From NCBI GenBank assembly GCA_964472315.1, contig CAYYJS010000069.1:1-14121 (forward strand): DNA of 14,121 bases, in the 5' to 3' direction. The position numbers and the translations under genes are program-made. Positions 6,631-13,766 of this stretch are shown here, in pieces. Numbering within the stretch: position 1 is the stretch's first letter; each line of letters opens with the position of its first letter. The notes under the pieces are model-generated. The model saw only the letters and a program-made list of their open reading frames with translations. It was not told where the DNA came from and ran no database searches. The stretch is from CAYYJS01 sp964472315. Lineage in GTDB: Bacteria; Verrucomicrobiota; Kiritimatiellia; UBA8416.

Positions 6631-8607
6631 ATGAAACAGACAGCATGGGTCACGACGGCAATCATGGCGGCGGCGTGCGCGACACACGCGACGGCGGTGG
6701 AAACACAGGATCTCCCGGACGTATCGGTCACCGCCGCGCGGTACGAGACCGCGACCGCACGCACGGCGGCGAACGTGACCGTGTTGACCGGAGACGCGAT
6801 CCGCCAGTCGGGCGCGTTCAACATCGTCGAGGCGTTGCGCACGCTGGCGGGCGTGCATGTACGGTCGACCACCGGAAACTCGGCGCTGGCGGAAGTGAGC
6901 ATGCGTGGGTTCGGTGAGAATGCCCACGGACGCGTGCTCGTCCTGCTCGACGGACGCCGTCTGAACCGGCCGGATCTGGCGGCCGTCAACTGGCTGCAGG
7001 TTCCCTTGGGCAGTGTCGAGCGCATCGAAGTCGTTCGCGGCGGCAACTCCGCCCTCTATGGCGACCACGCCGTGGCCGGGGTCATCAACATCATCACGCG
7101 TCAGGGCGGCGCCGGGACGGTCCGGGAAGTGGCGGTCGACGTGGCCGGCTACGATACCCTGATGGGGCGTACGGGCGTCTCCGGTCAGACCGGGCCGCTG
7201 GCCTATGCAGCCCATGCCAACGGGTACGATTCGGCCGGATACCGCGACCACGGGGCGTTCGCCTCGTACGGCGTCGGCGCCGAACTGCGGTATCTGGCGG
7301 ATGCGCTGACGCTGCGGGTGGGCTTGGCCTGGCAGGATGCGGAGAACGATCTTCCAGGTTTCCTGTCCAAGGCGCAGATGAAGGCCGACCCGCGACAGAG
7401 CCTGACGCCGGACGATGGCGCCGAAAGCGAGTACCTCACACTGGACACGGGGGTCGGCTATGCGGTCGGCGTCAACCGGGTCGATCTCGATGCGGCGTAT
7501 GGGTGGAAAGAGGTCGCGGCTGACATCGCGAGTTGGTTCAGCTTCTCCGACCTGACTGTGGATACGCTGGCGTTGACGCCGCGCTACCGGTGCACGGCCC
7601 GACTGTTCGACCGCGCCAACACGCTGCTGACCGGTTTGGACTACTACCGTGACGAACTCGACCTCGATCGGTTCGATGGCGCCGCGCATGCGACGGTCGT
7701 CGGAGGGGCTGACGTCACGAAAGAAACGATCGGGGTCTATGCGCGGGACGAGTTCGGGATCACGGATTCCCTGATTCTGGCGGCGGGCGCCCGTGCCGAA
7801 CGCGCCGAAATCGCGGCGGACGTCACGGCCATGGGCGCCGTTACGGTTGCCGACACGGTCAGCCATGACGGCGCCGCGTGCGACTTGTCGCTGCTGCGCG
7901 CGTTTGCCGGCGGCGGCAAGGTGTTTGCAAGAGGCGGCACGGTCTATCGGTACCCGTTTGTCGACGAACAGGTCAGCTACTACGGGTTTGGCGACATGTT
8001 CCTGAAGGACCTCGAGCCGGAGACGGGGTGGACGGCCGAACTGGGCGGCGCCACGCCGGTGGTCGGCGGCCTGTCGTTGGATGTCACGGCTTTCGTGTCC
8101 GGCATGGAAGACGAGATTGCCTACAACGGCGTCACCTTCCGCAACGAGAACCTGGACGAGACGAGACGGCAGGGCGTCGAAGCTGGGGCGGCCTACCGGT
8201 GCGGGGTGCTTGGTTTGGCCGGCAATTACACCTACACCGACGCGACCTTTGCCAACGGCGCGAACGACGGCAAGCAGATCCCGCTCGTCCCGCAACACAA
8301 GGCCACCGTATCCGCGCGCGTCGCCCTCCCGTTGAATCTGGCCGTGCAGGCGGCGGCCACCTATGTGGGGGAGAGCTATTTGGGCGGTGACAATGCCAAT
8401 GTCGGACCGAAACTTGACGATTATACGACGGTCGATCTCTTCCTGCGCTATGCCTGCGAGTGCGGCGGCGCCTGGGAGGCCTATGTCGGCGTCGAGAATG
8501 TGTTCGATGAGGACTATGCCGGCCTGGGATATCGCGGCTTTGCCGAGGACGGCTACTACCCGTCGCCGGCGGCGACCTTCAAGTCCGGTGTCGCCGTGCG
8601 GTTCTGA
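6631..8607 (+). CDS. btuB: TonB-dependent outer-membrane receptor, probable cobalamin transporter
   Basis: This 658-residue protein is predicted to import vitamin B12 or other corrinoids across the outer membrane using TonB energy. Residues 1-22 form a signal peptide (Lys2, hydrophobic core, cleavage after ATA). A TonB-box-like DLPDVSVTAAR lies at 27-37. The plug domain follows (VLTGDAIRQSGAFNIVEALR, VRGGNSALYGDHAVAGVINI). The rest alternates in the manner of a 22-strand beta-barrel and ends in Phe, with the family GVENVFDEDYAG motif near the C-terminus. Substrate is inferred from the cobalamin riboswitch in its leader and from cobT 38 bp downstream; the receptor sequence alone would only give the family. 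The ATG at 6631 is preceded by AGAGG and GGCAGG stretches and begins the signal peptide. Longer in-frame readings run back through the riboswitch and terminator and are rejected. Confidence 0.92.
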   Translation: MKQTAWVTTAIMAAACATHATAVETQDLPDVSVTAARYETATARTAANVTVLTGDAIRQSGAFNIVEALRTLAGVHVRSTTGNSALAEVSMRGFGENAHGRVLVLLDGRRLNRPDLAAVNWLQVPLGSVERIEVVRGGNSALYGDHAVAGVINIITRQGGAGTVREVAVDVAGYDTLMGRTGVSGQTGPLAYAAHANGYDSAGYRDHGAFASYGVGAELRYLADALTLRVGLAWQDAENDLPGFLSKAQMKADPRQSLTPDDGAESEYLTLDTGVGYAVGVNRVDLDAAYGWKEVAADIASWFSFSDLTVDTLALTPRYRCTARLFDRANTLLTGLDYYRDELDLDRFDGAAHATVVGGADVTKETIGVYARDEFGITDSLILAAGARAERAEIAADVTAMGAVTVADTVSHDGAACDLSLLRAFAGGGKVFARGGTVYRYPFVDEQVSYYGFGDMFLKDLEPETGWTAELGGATPVVGGLSLDVTAFVSGMEDEIAYNGVTFRNENLDETRRQGVEAGAAYRCGVLGLAGNYTYTDATFANGANDGKQIPLVPQHKATVSARVALPLNLAVQAAATYVGESYLGGDNANVGPKLDDYTTVDLFLRYACECGGAWEAYVGVENVFDEDYAGLGYRGFAEDGYYPSPAATFKSGVAVRF

Positions 8608-8645
8608 GGCGGCGGGATCGGGGGATGCGAAAAGGGAGGCCCGGC

Positions 8646-9713
8646 GTGAGCACCGTACTTGATCGAACCATTGCCGCCATACGCCCCGTCAGCGATACCC
8701 GACGGGCGGCCGTGCAGGCGCATCTGGACGACCTGACGAAACCGCGGGGCAGTCTGGGGCGTCTGGAATCGGTTGCGATGGCATACTGCCTGGCCACCGA
8801 CACGGATCGCCCCGTGCTGACGCGGAAGCGGATTGTCTGTTGCGCCGGGGATCACGGTGTGGCCGTCGAAGGCGTGTCCGCTTTTCCCCAGGCGGTCACC
8901 CCCCAGATGGTTGCCAACATGTGCGCCGGCGGGGCCGCGATCAATGTTCTGACGCGCTTCGGCGGGATCGAGCTGGTTGTCGTCGACATGGGGGTGGCGG
9001 CCGACATGACCGCGCTGCTGGGGGTCGTCAACCGGAAGGTGGCCTTGGGCACCGGCAATATCGCCCGTGAGCCGGCGATGGCGGAGGAGCAGTGCCGTCA
9101 GGCGTTGGAGGCGGGGATCGGTCTGGCCCGCGATGCCGTTGACGACGGTGTGCATCTGTTGGGTACCGGCGACATGGGGATTGCCAATACGACACCCTCG
9201 GCGGCGTTGATGTGTGCCTGGCTCGGGTTGGCGCCTGACGCCATGGTGGGGCGCGGCACCGGGCTTGACGATGCGCGCTTGGGACACAAGGTGGCCACGG
9301 TCGCGCGGGCGTTGGCGCGGCACGCGGAGGCGTTTGGCGCAGCCGCGTCCCCGCTGACGGTGCTCGCGTCGTTGGGCGGATACGAGATTGCCGGCCTTGC
9401 CGGCCTCATGCTCGGAGCGGCCGTTCTGCGCACGCCGGTGGTCGTGGATGGCTTCATCTCGTCGGCCGCGGCGCTGGCGGCCTGTCGGCTGTGTCCCGCC
9501 GTGCGGGATTACCTGTACTTCAGCCACCTTTCCGAGGAGGCGGGACACCGGGTGTTTGCCGCGACCCTTGGCATTCACCCGCTGCTCGACCTTGGCATGC
9601 GGTTGGGAGAAGGCACGGGTGCGGCCTTGGCGATGCACCTGGTCGAGGCCGCGGTTCGCATCTACAACGAGATGGCCACGTTCGGCTCCGCCGGCGTCTG
9701 CGGGAAGGCATAG
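8646..9713 (+). CDS. cobT: Nicotinate-nucleotide-dimethylbenzimidazole phosphoribosyltransferase
   Basis: CobT transfers phosphoribose from nicotinate mononucleotide to a lower-ligand base, normally 5,6-dimethylbenzimidazole. This makes alpha-ribazole phosphate for the nucleotide loop of B12, in the cytoplasm. The 355-residue length is typical. Landmarks are LTKPRGSLGRLE (30-41), CCAGDHGVAVEGVSAFP (65-81), GTGDMGIANTTPSAA (173-187), GGYEIAGLAG (244-253) and GEGTGAALA (321-329). Glu322 corresponds to the catalytic base known as Glu317 in Salmonella. I chose GTG 8646 because AAAGGGAGG ends 6 bp before it and it starts at the usual family N-terminus; an ATG at 8625 would add seven residues ahead of that site. 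It is very likely co-transcribed with btuB (38-bp gap) under the riboswitch. Its stop codon directly abuts that of the convergent gene. Confidence 0.96.
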   Translation: MSTVLDRTIAAIRPVSDTRRAAVQAHLDDLTKPRGSLGRLESVAMAYCLATDTDRPVLTRKRIVCCAGDHGVAVEGVSAFPQAVTPQMVANMCAGGAAINVLTRFGGIELVVVDMGVAADMTALLGVVNRKVALGTGNIAREPAMAEEQCRQALEAGIGLARDAVDDGVHLLGTGDMGIANTTPSAALMCAWLGLAPDAMVGRGTGLDDARLGHKVATVARALARHAEAFGAAASPLTVLASLGGYEIAGLAGLMLGAAVLRTPVVVDGFISSAAALAACRLCPAVRDYLYFSHLSEEAGHRVFAATLGIHPLLDLGMRLGEGTGAALAMHLVEAAVRIYNEMATFGSAGVCGKA

Positions 9714-10604
9714 CTACCGCGGTTGCCAGCGCCCGAAGATCCCGCACGGCAGGATCTTGCCGTCGCGGGCGATGGGCAGGCCCAATTCGCCGACCTCGAC
9801 ACGGCCGGTGCCGAGCGCCGCGGTCAGGAGGTTGGCCAGAACTGTCGGCGAGAAGTGTGCCGTATAGGAGTTGACCAGCACGAAACGGGGATGCGCCGAG
9901 AGCAATCCGCGGCACTCGCGGAGAAACGGGTAAAGATCGCCCTCGATCTTCCATATCTCGCCGTTCTTGCCGCGGCCGAACGAAGGGGGATCCATGACGA
10001 TGGCATCGTACTCCCGTTTCCGTCGCAACTCGCGTTTCACAAAGCCGAAGCAATCGTCGACGATCAGGCGTACGGGGCGGTCGTGCAGACCGGAGAGTTC
10101 CAGATTGTCGCGGCACCAGTTGACAACGCCTTGCGCGGCATCGACGTGACAGACCGAAGCGCCGGCCGCGGCGGCGGCGACCGTGGCGCCGCCGGTATAG
10201 CCGAACAGGTTGATCAGGCGCACGGCTTGCCCGGCGGCCGCCGCGATATCGTCCATGATCCAGCGCCAGTTGACCGCCTGCTCGGGAAACAGCCCCATGT
10301 GCTTGAAGCCGGTGGGCTTGATCCGGAACGTCAGCTTGTCGTAGCGGATCGTCCAGTGGTCCGGGATGGGGCGACGCACGTCCCACTCGCCGCCGCCGCG
10401 GTCGTTGCGGTGGTAGACGGCATCGCAGTCCTTGAGGAATCCGGCATCGCTGCTGGGCCATATGACCTGGGGATCCGGCCGCGCCACGGTTACGTTGCCC
10501 CAGCGTTCCTTCTTCAGTCCCTCATGGCAGTCCAGCAGCTCGAAATCCCGCCAGTCGCACGGCGCCAACATGCCGGCATGGGTGGTCTGTGGGTGGGTAC
10601 TCAT
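9714..10604 (-). CDS. Class I SAM-dependent methyltransferase, RlmI/RlmK-like
   Basis: The 296-residue protein has a Rossmann methyltransferase fold. Motif I is LINLFGYTGGATVAA (130-144), with acidic Asp155 for SAM ribose binding. IVDDCFGFVK (181-190) follows, and DPPSFGRG (205-212) is the catalytic-loop motif typical of the RlmI/RlmK rRNA methyltransferase branch. It lacks the N-terminal PUA domain of RlmI (about 396 residues in E. coli), having about 100 residues of beta-rich N-terminus instead. An RNA methylation role is likely but the target base is not assignable. The ATG at 10604 is chosen as the first ATG; a GTG at 10628 and a Met at residue 11 are alternatives, none with a clear ribosome-binding site. 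It is convergent with cobT with no intergenic base, and divergent from the ATPase gene at 10785. Confidence 0.85.
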   Translation of the reverse strand: MSTHPQTTHAGMLAPCDWRDFELLDCHEGLKKERWGNVTVARPDPQVIWPSSDAGFLKDCDAVYHRNDRGGGEWDVRRPIPDHWTIRYDKLTFRIKPTGFKHMGLFPEQAVNWRWIMDDIAAAAGQAVRLINLFGYTGGATVAAAAAGASVCHVDAAQGVVNWCRDNLELSGLHDRPVRLIVDDCFGFVKRELRRKREYDAIVMDPPSFGRGKNGEIWKIEGDLYPFLRECRGLLSAHPRFVLVNSYTAHFSPTVLANLLTAALGTGRVEVGELGLPIARDGKILPCGIFGRWQPR

Positions 10605-10653
10605 CGTTGGGCGTGATAGTGAAAGCACGGGACGAACTTGGCAAGCCTAAGTA

Positions 10654-10676
10654 GGCACGTATCTCCGAAACGTGCC
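10654..10676. repeat. 7-bp inverted repeat in the divergent intergenic region
   Basis: GGCACGT (10654-10660) and ACGTGCC (10670-10676) are perfect arms around a 9-base spacer. A shorter inverted repeat, GCCTA-AG-TAGGC (10645-10656), overlaps its left side. They lie upstream of the methyltransferase gene. They could be an operator or an RNA hairpin; no T-tract follows on either strand. Confidence 0.4.
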
Positions 10677-10735
10677 GCCGGCTGGGGTTGACGGAGTCGT
10701 GCCACTCACCGGCATCTGGAGTGTTTCGAAGGATG

Positions 10736-10763
10736 CTGCGGAATTGTCTGGATAATTCCGCAG
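10736..10763. promoter_or_regulatory. Perfect 10-bp inverted repeat, operator-like
   Basis: CTGCGGAATT (10736-10745) and AATTCCGCAG (10754-10763) are perfect inverted arms around GTCTGGAT. Arm centres are 18 bp apart, under two helical turns, which suits a dimeric DNA-binding protein. The repeat covers the -35 region of the likely promoter of the ATPase gene. Confidence 0.6.
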
Positions 10764-10772
10764 TTGTATGAA
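10744..10772 (+). promoter_or_regulatory. Probable promoter of the DUF4143 ATPase gene
   Basis: TTGTCT (10744-10749) and TATGAA (10767-10772) are separated by 17 bp in an AT-rich stretch that stands out from its GC-rich surroundings. Transcription would start near 10779, about 6 bases before the ATG, leaving almost no leader. Confidence 0.5.
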
Positions 10773-10784
10773 TTAATATCCACA

Positions 10785-11984
10785 ATGACTGCGCTGCAAA
10801 GATCCTATGGCGCCATACTGGATGAAGCCCTTCGCGAGAATCGGCAGATGGCGTTCGTTGTCGGGCCGCGGCAGGTGGGCAAGACCACGACATGCCGAAC
10901 GCTGGCGGACGTGTACCTGGACTGGGACAACGAGGATCATCGTGCCCTGATTCTGGCCGGGCCGGCCGCCGTAGCCACGCATGCAGGCGTCGAGACACTC
11001 ACCGACCGACAGATCAGGATCGTGTTCGACGAGCTGCATAAGTACCGACGGTGGAAGCAGTTTCTCAAGGGATTCTTCGATACCTACGAAGACCGCGTCC
11101 GCATCATGATAACCGGATCTTCGCGACTCGATGTCTACCGGCGGGGGGGTGACAGCCTGATGGGACGTTACTTCCTCTATCGCATGCACCCATTGAGTGT
11201 CGGCGAACTGTGCCGGCCCCGGCCTGTGCCGGCGACGCCTCTCGAACCCATGGTTCTCGCCGAGTCGGAATGGCAGGCGCTGTGGGAATATGGGGGGCAT
11301 CCAGAGCCTTTCGTAAAACGGACGAAGCGGTTTTCGGTCAGGTGGCACGAACTTCGTCGGCAGCAACTGCTGCGCGAAGATGTTCGCGATATGACCGACA
11401 TCCGCGATCTCGATCAGTTTGCCTTGATGGCACGCCTGCTATCCGAGCGCAGCAGCGACCAACTCATCTACGCCAATCTGGCGAAGCTCGTGCGGGTCAG
11501 TGAGAACACGGTGCGTAGTTGGGTTGCGACGCTCTGCTTGTTCCACTACGGGTTCATCATCAAGCCTTGGTTCCGCAACGTGTCGAAAGCGCTGCGCAAG
11601 GAGCCGAAGTGGTTTCTCCGCGACTGGAGTGACATCGCCGATCCCGGAAAGCGGGCCGAGACGTTCTGTGCCTGTCATCTGCTCAAGGCGGTCGAAGGGT
11701 GGACCGACCTTGGTTTGGGCGTCTTCGAGTTGCGTTACCTCCGTGATGCGCGGAAACGCGAGGTCGATTTTCTCGTGGTGCGCGACGGGACACCCTGGTT
11801 CCTGGTCGAAACCAAATGTGGTCAGCCCGGACTCTCCCCCCATCTCGCGTATTTCCAGCAAGTGACGGGAGCACAACATGCCTTTCAGGTCGCGATGCAT
11901 GCCGACTACGTCGCGGCGGATTGCTTTGCACGCCACGTCGCGACGATCGTGCCCGCACGGACGTTCTTCTCGCAGTTGCCCTGA
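10785..11984 (+). CDS. AAA_14/DUF4143 ATP-binding protein
   Basis: The 399-residue protein belongs to the large prokaryotic family with an N-terminal AAA ATPase and a C-terminal DUF4143 region. Walker A is GPRQVGKTT (27-35). Walker B is IVFDELHK (79-86), followed by the family's RRWKQFLKGFFD. ITGSSRLDVY (109-118) is the sensor-1-like segment, and a winged-helix-like part (about 205-262) contains LAKLVRVSENTVRSWV. The C-terminus keeps a PD-(D/E)XK-like core: Asp328 in REVDFLV, then Glu342 and Lys344 in FLVETKCG. The biological role of these proteins is poorly known; they are common in accessory regions. The ATG at 10785 is used; a TTG at 10764 would add seven residues but overlaps the predicted -10 box. 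No partner gene is adjacent on the same strand. Confidence 0.9.
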   Translation: MTALQRSYGAILDEALRENRQMAFVVGPRQVGKTTTCRTLADVYLDWDNEDHRALILAGPAAVATHAGVETLTDRQIRIVFDELHKYRRWKQFLKGFFDTYEDRVRIMITGSSRLDVYRRGGDSLMGRYFLYRMHPLSVGELCRPRPVPATPLEPMVLAESEWQALWEYGGHPEPFVKRTKRFSVRWHELRRQQLLREDVRDMTDIRDLDQFALMARLLSERSSDQLIYANLAKLVRVSENTVRSWVATLCLFHYGFIIKPWFRNVSKALRKEPKWFLRDWSDIADPGKRAETFCACHLLKAVEGWTDLGLGVFELRYLRDARKREVDFLVVRDGTPWFLVETKCGQPGLSPHLAYFQQVTGAQHAFQVAMHADYVAADCFARHVATIVPARTFFSQLP

Positions 11985-12061
11985 CCGCTACGGTGCCGTG
12001 TCGTTCCGTATAGACGGCAGTCACCGGAGGGACGCCCGTCTCGGAGATCCGGGCATGCCGG

Positions 12062-13159
12062 TTACTTGCGGGCCTGCCGTTGGGCGACCCACTTGTGGAT
12101 ATCCGTCTGGGTGGATGCCCACGCCTTTCCATCCGTACGCTCGTCGAGGTAGCGCAGGTAGAGTTGCTCCAGCATGTCGCGCAAGGTGCCGAGCGCAAGG
12201 ACGCGGTCTTGAAAGCGGCTGATCGAATCGACGTTCTCGCCCTTGGGCAGCTTAATGCCGCGCAGCACGAATTCGCTCGCGTCCAGGCCGAGTTCCCAGG
12301 TCTGCTCGTGGCAGGCAAGCGTGAGTCGGGCACGGCGGAGCTTCTTGCCGCCGAGGAGGGCTGACTTGGCCTCGACGCTGATCTCCGGCGTCCCCTTGCG
12401 TAACGATGTCTCATGGGCGCCGCTACCCTCGAAAACGAAGGTCAGCGGCCCTTCGATGGCCACGGCCACCTGACCGACATCGAGGTCGGCGATGCCGCCG
12501 CGGGTTTCCGAAAAGAACCAGAGCCAGGTCAGGAATTCGTGCCCCGTGTGATTGCCAGCATCCCCGTCGTCCACCTCGGGCGAAAAGCTCGATGCGGGCA
12601 GGTTCCTCACATCGAGCTTGCGGTGCTTGGCGGCGATTGTCGCGGGCATCATCGCAATCAGGTCGCGTCCCGTGGTGGCGCGGAACTGTGCCGTAAGCGC
12701 TTCGACCTGCTTGTCCGACGTCGCGGTGGCATAGACCCAATCCCCGTGCGGCTCCGACACGATATCGATCCCCGTGAGCGTCGGCGGCATGGTCGGCAGC
12801 AGGCGGTCCGTGACGGATTTCCTAATCGCCGACTTCTCGTTACGCTTCAGGAATGCAAGGCCGCGCGCCTGCAGCTCGGCAAGCTCCTCCAGCTTGCACT
12901 CCGCCCGCAGAAGCGCCGCCGGAATCTTCCGTTCGGCCTTCATGAGAGTCAGCCGCAGATAGCCGGCCAGCGTGGCGGTATCCGCGGTGATATGGCGGTC
13001 GAGCAAGTGGCGGCCGGTAACCCAACCGTGAAGTTCGCCCACCCCCAGCGTCTCGATGGGAGGGGCGGCATGCTTGGCGAAAAGCGGGACGGGTTCATCC
13101 TGCAGGGGATGAATTAGGTAGAACAGGCGACAACTGACCGATCCGGTTTCGAGGGACAT
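12062..13159 (-). CDS. RdgC-like recombination-associated protein, divergent
   Basis: I place this 365-residue protein in the RdgC group by motif comparison from memory. A GWV segment (45-47), KAERKIPAALLRAECKLEEL (74-93), a Glu/Lys-rich helix LKRNEKSAIRKSVTDRLLP (104-122) and an alternating VYATATSDKQVEALTAQFR (142-160) align with the order seen in E. coli RdgC: GWV, EEKILPSPVIKQALEAK, EKDSLKDEVLHSLLP and a strand-helix after it. RdgC forms a dimeric ring on double-stranded DNA and restrains RecA. This protein is about 60 residues longer and has GHEFLTWLWFFSE (206-218), which E. coli RdgC lacks, plus a helical C-terminus (FQDRVLALGTLRDMLEQLYLRYL). The ATG at 13159 follows a good GAAGGAA site about 8 bp upstream. 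It is convergent with the ATPase gene. The fold is likely; the function is inferred. Confidence 0.62.
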   Translation of the reverse strand: MSLETGSVSCRLFYLIHPLQDEPVPLFAKHAAPPIETLGVGELHGWVTGRHLLDRHITADTATLAGYLRLTLMKAERKIPAALLRAECKLEELAELQARGLAFLKRNEKSAIRKSVTDRLLPTMPPTLTGIDIVSEPHGDWVYATATSDKQVEALTAQFRATTGRDLIAMMPATIAAKHRKLDVRNLPASSFSPEVDDGDAGNHTGHEFLTWLWFFSETRGGIADLDVGQVAVAIEGPLTFVFEGSGAHETSLRKGTPEISVEAKSALLGGKKLRRARLTLACHEQTWELGLDASEFVLRGIKLPKGENVDSISRFQDRVLALGTLRDMLEQLYLRYLDERTDGKAWASTQTDIHKWVAQRQARK

Positions 13160-13174
13160 CGTGACGTTCCTTCA

Positions 13175-13333
13175 CTAGCAATGAGCGTAATCATCCAGAC
13201 GCCGCGTGGCGCCGACAACCATGGTGGCACAACCGGGGTTGCCCCGCAATTCGGGAGTTGTCGCGTCCACGCCGAGGCGGGTTGCCAAACCGCCGGCGGC
13301 ATTCACGCGTTGCACAAACCCGGCCAGGGACAT
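13175..13333 (-). CDS. Possible 52-residue hypothetical protein upstream of the RdgC-like gene
   Basis: A short frame on the same strand ends 15 bp before the RdgC-like start codon. Its product (MSLAGFVQRVNAAGG at the start, RRLDDYAHC at the end) matches no family I recognise. About 70 % of third codon positions are G or C, which fits the neighbours but is also expected by chance in such GC-rich DNA. The start codon is preceded by a G-rich run rather than a clean ribosome-binding site. It may be a real small partner or just a chance frame. Confidence 0.25.
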   Translation of the reverse strand: MSLAGFVQRVNAAGGLATRLGVDATTPELRGNPGCATMVVGATRRLDDYAHC

Positions 13334-13334
13334 C

Positions 13335-13377
13335 CCCCGCGACGTCCCCTCGCGGGGACCCGTCCGCGGACCCGTCC
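13335..13377. repeat. GC hairpin plus two 12-bp tandem units
   Basis: CCCCGCGA (13335-13342) and TCGCGGGG (13350-13357) form a perfect 8-bp stem with a 7-base loop. It overlaps two tandem copies of GGACCCGTCC (13356-13365 and 13368-13377), 12 bp apart. The elements lie between the RdgC-like gene and the rRNA promoter. No T-tract follows directly, so I do not call a terminator. Confidence 0.45.
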
Positions 13378-13387
13378 GGCCGACTCG

Positions 13388-13438
13388 CCAAAAAAAAATG
13401 AAAAAGGTATTGCATCCTGCGCTGTGCTGTCCTATTGT
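13388..13438 (+). promoter_or_regulatory. rRNA operon promoter P1 with A-tract UP-like element
   Basis: A run of nine A residues and a second A-run (about 13389-13406) precede TTGCAT (13410-13415) and TATTGT (13433-13438), spaced 17 bp apart. The A-rich block sits where an UP element contacts the RNA polymerase alpha subunit. Transcription would start near 13445, giving a leader of about 320 bases before mature 16S. Confidence 0.65.
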
Positions 13439-13529
13439 CACCCCCCGTTGCTTGAAGCGGATCGACCCCGACGAGAGGGGTTGCAGTCAGGCAGGGCTGA
13501 GACGAACGAAAGAAAGTTCGAAAAAGGGG

Positions 13530-13558
13530 TTGACGCTCCTTGAAGGCCTTGATAAGTT
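13530..13558 (+). promoter_or_regulatory. Possible second rRNA promoter P2
   Basis: TTGACG (13530-13535) and TAAGTT (13553-13558) are separated by 17 bp, about 120 bp after P1. The -35 is good and the -10 weak. A TTGACA follows at 13557-13562, but its best -10 (GAAGAT) is poor. Confidence 0.4.
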
Positions 13559-13595
13559 GACAGCCGCTTTTGTGACGAAGAAGATTTGTTCTTGA

Positions 13596-13607
13596 GTTCT
13601 TTGATAA
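13596..13607 (+). promoter_or_regulatory. boxA-like antitermination motif of the rRNA leader
   Basis: GTTCTTTGATAA resembles the boxA element that recruits NusB-NusE for rRNA antitermination. It lies in the expected place between the promoters and 16S, about 170 bases before the mature 5' end. Confidence 0.6.
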
Positions 13608-13629
13608 CCGAATAGTCTGCGAAAGTTAC

Positions 13630-13692
13630 ATCATTTCGAACCGGAAGTGATGCGACTTGCCAATATCCGTCCGCGTCGCAAGATGCGGACGG
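13630..13692 (+). other. rRNA leader hairpins
   Basis: ATCATTTC (13630-13637) pairs with GAAGTGAT (13644-13651), with one G-U pair. CCGTCCGC (13667-13674) pairs perfectly with GCGGACGG (13685-13692). These are leader structures upstream of 16S. The pairing partner of the RNase III processing stem would lie 3' of 16S, outside the window. Confidence 0.6.
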
Positions 13693-13766
13693 AACATGTG
13701 ACGGAATTTACTCTTGTTAGTTATCCGGGGCCGCGCTTCGGCGGGGTTTCGGATGGCGAAAGATTT

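Noticed and set aside
6397..8298. 633-codon minus-strand frame opposite btuB and the riboswitch
   Set aside because: It runs antisense through the riboswitch, terminator and receptor gene and has no recognisable domain.
12034..12054. Hairpin GCCCG/CGGGC between the ATPase and RdgC-like genes as a bidirectional terminator
   Set aside because: The stem is short and bulged, and no T-tract follows on either strand.
10785..13333. ATPase plus RdgC-like gene as a two-gene defence system
   Set aside because: The genes are convergent, not an operon, and no nuclease, toxin or phage-sensing partner is visible nearby. Chance adjacency is the simpler reading.
13181..13595. Plus-strand open frames of 120-129 codons before the rRNA operon
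   Set aside because: They cross the rRNA promoter region, have Arg/Pro-rich low-quality composition and show no family features.
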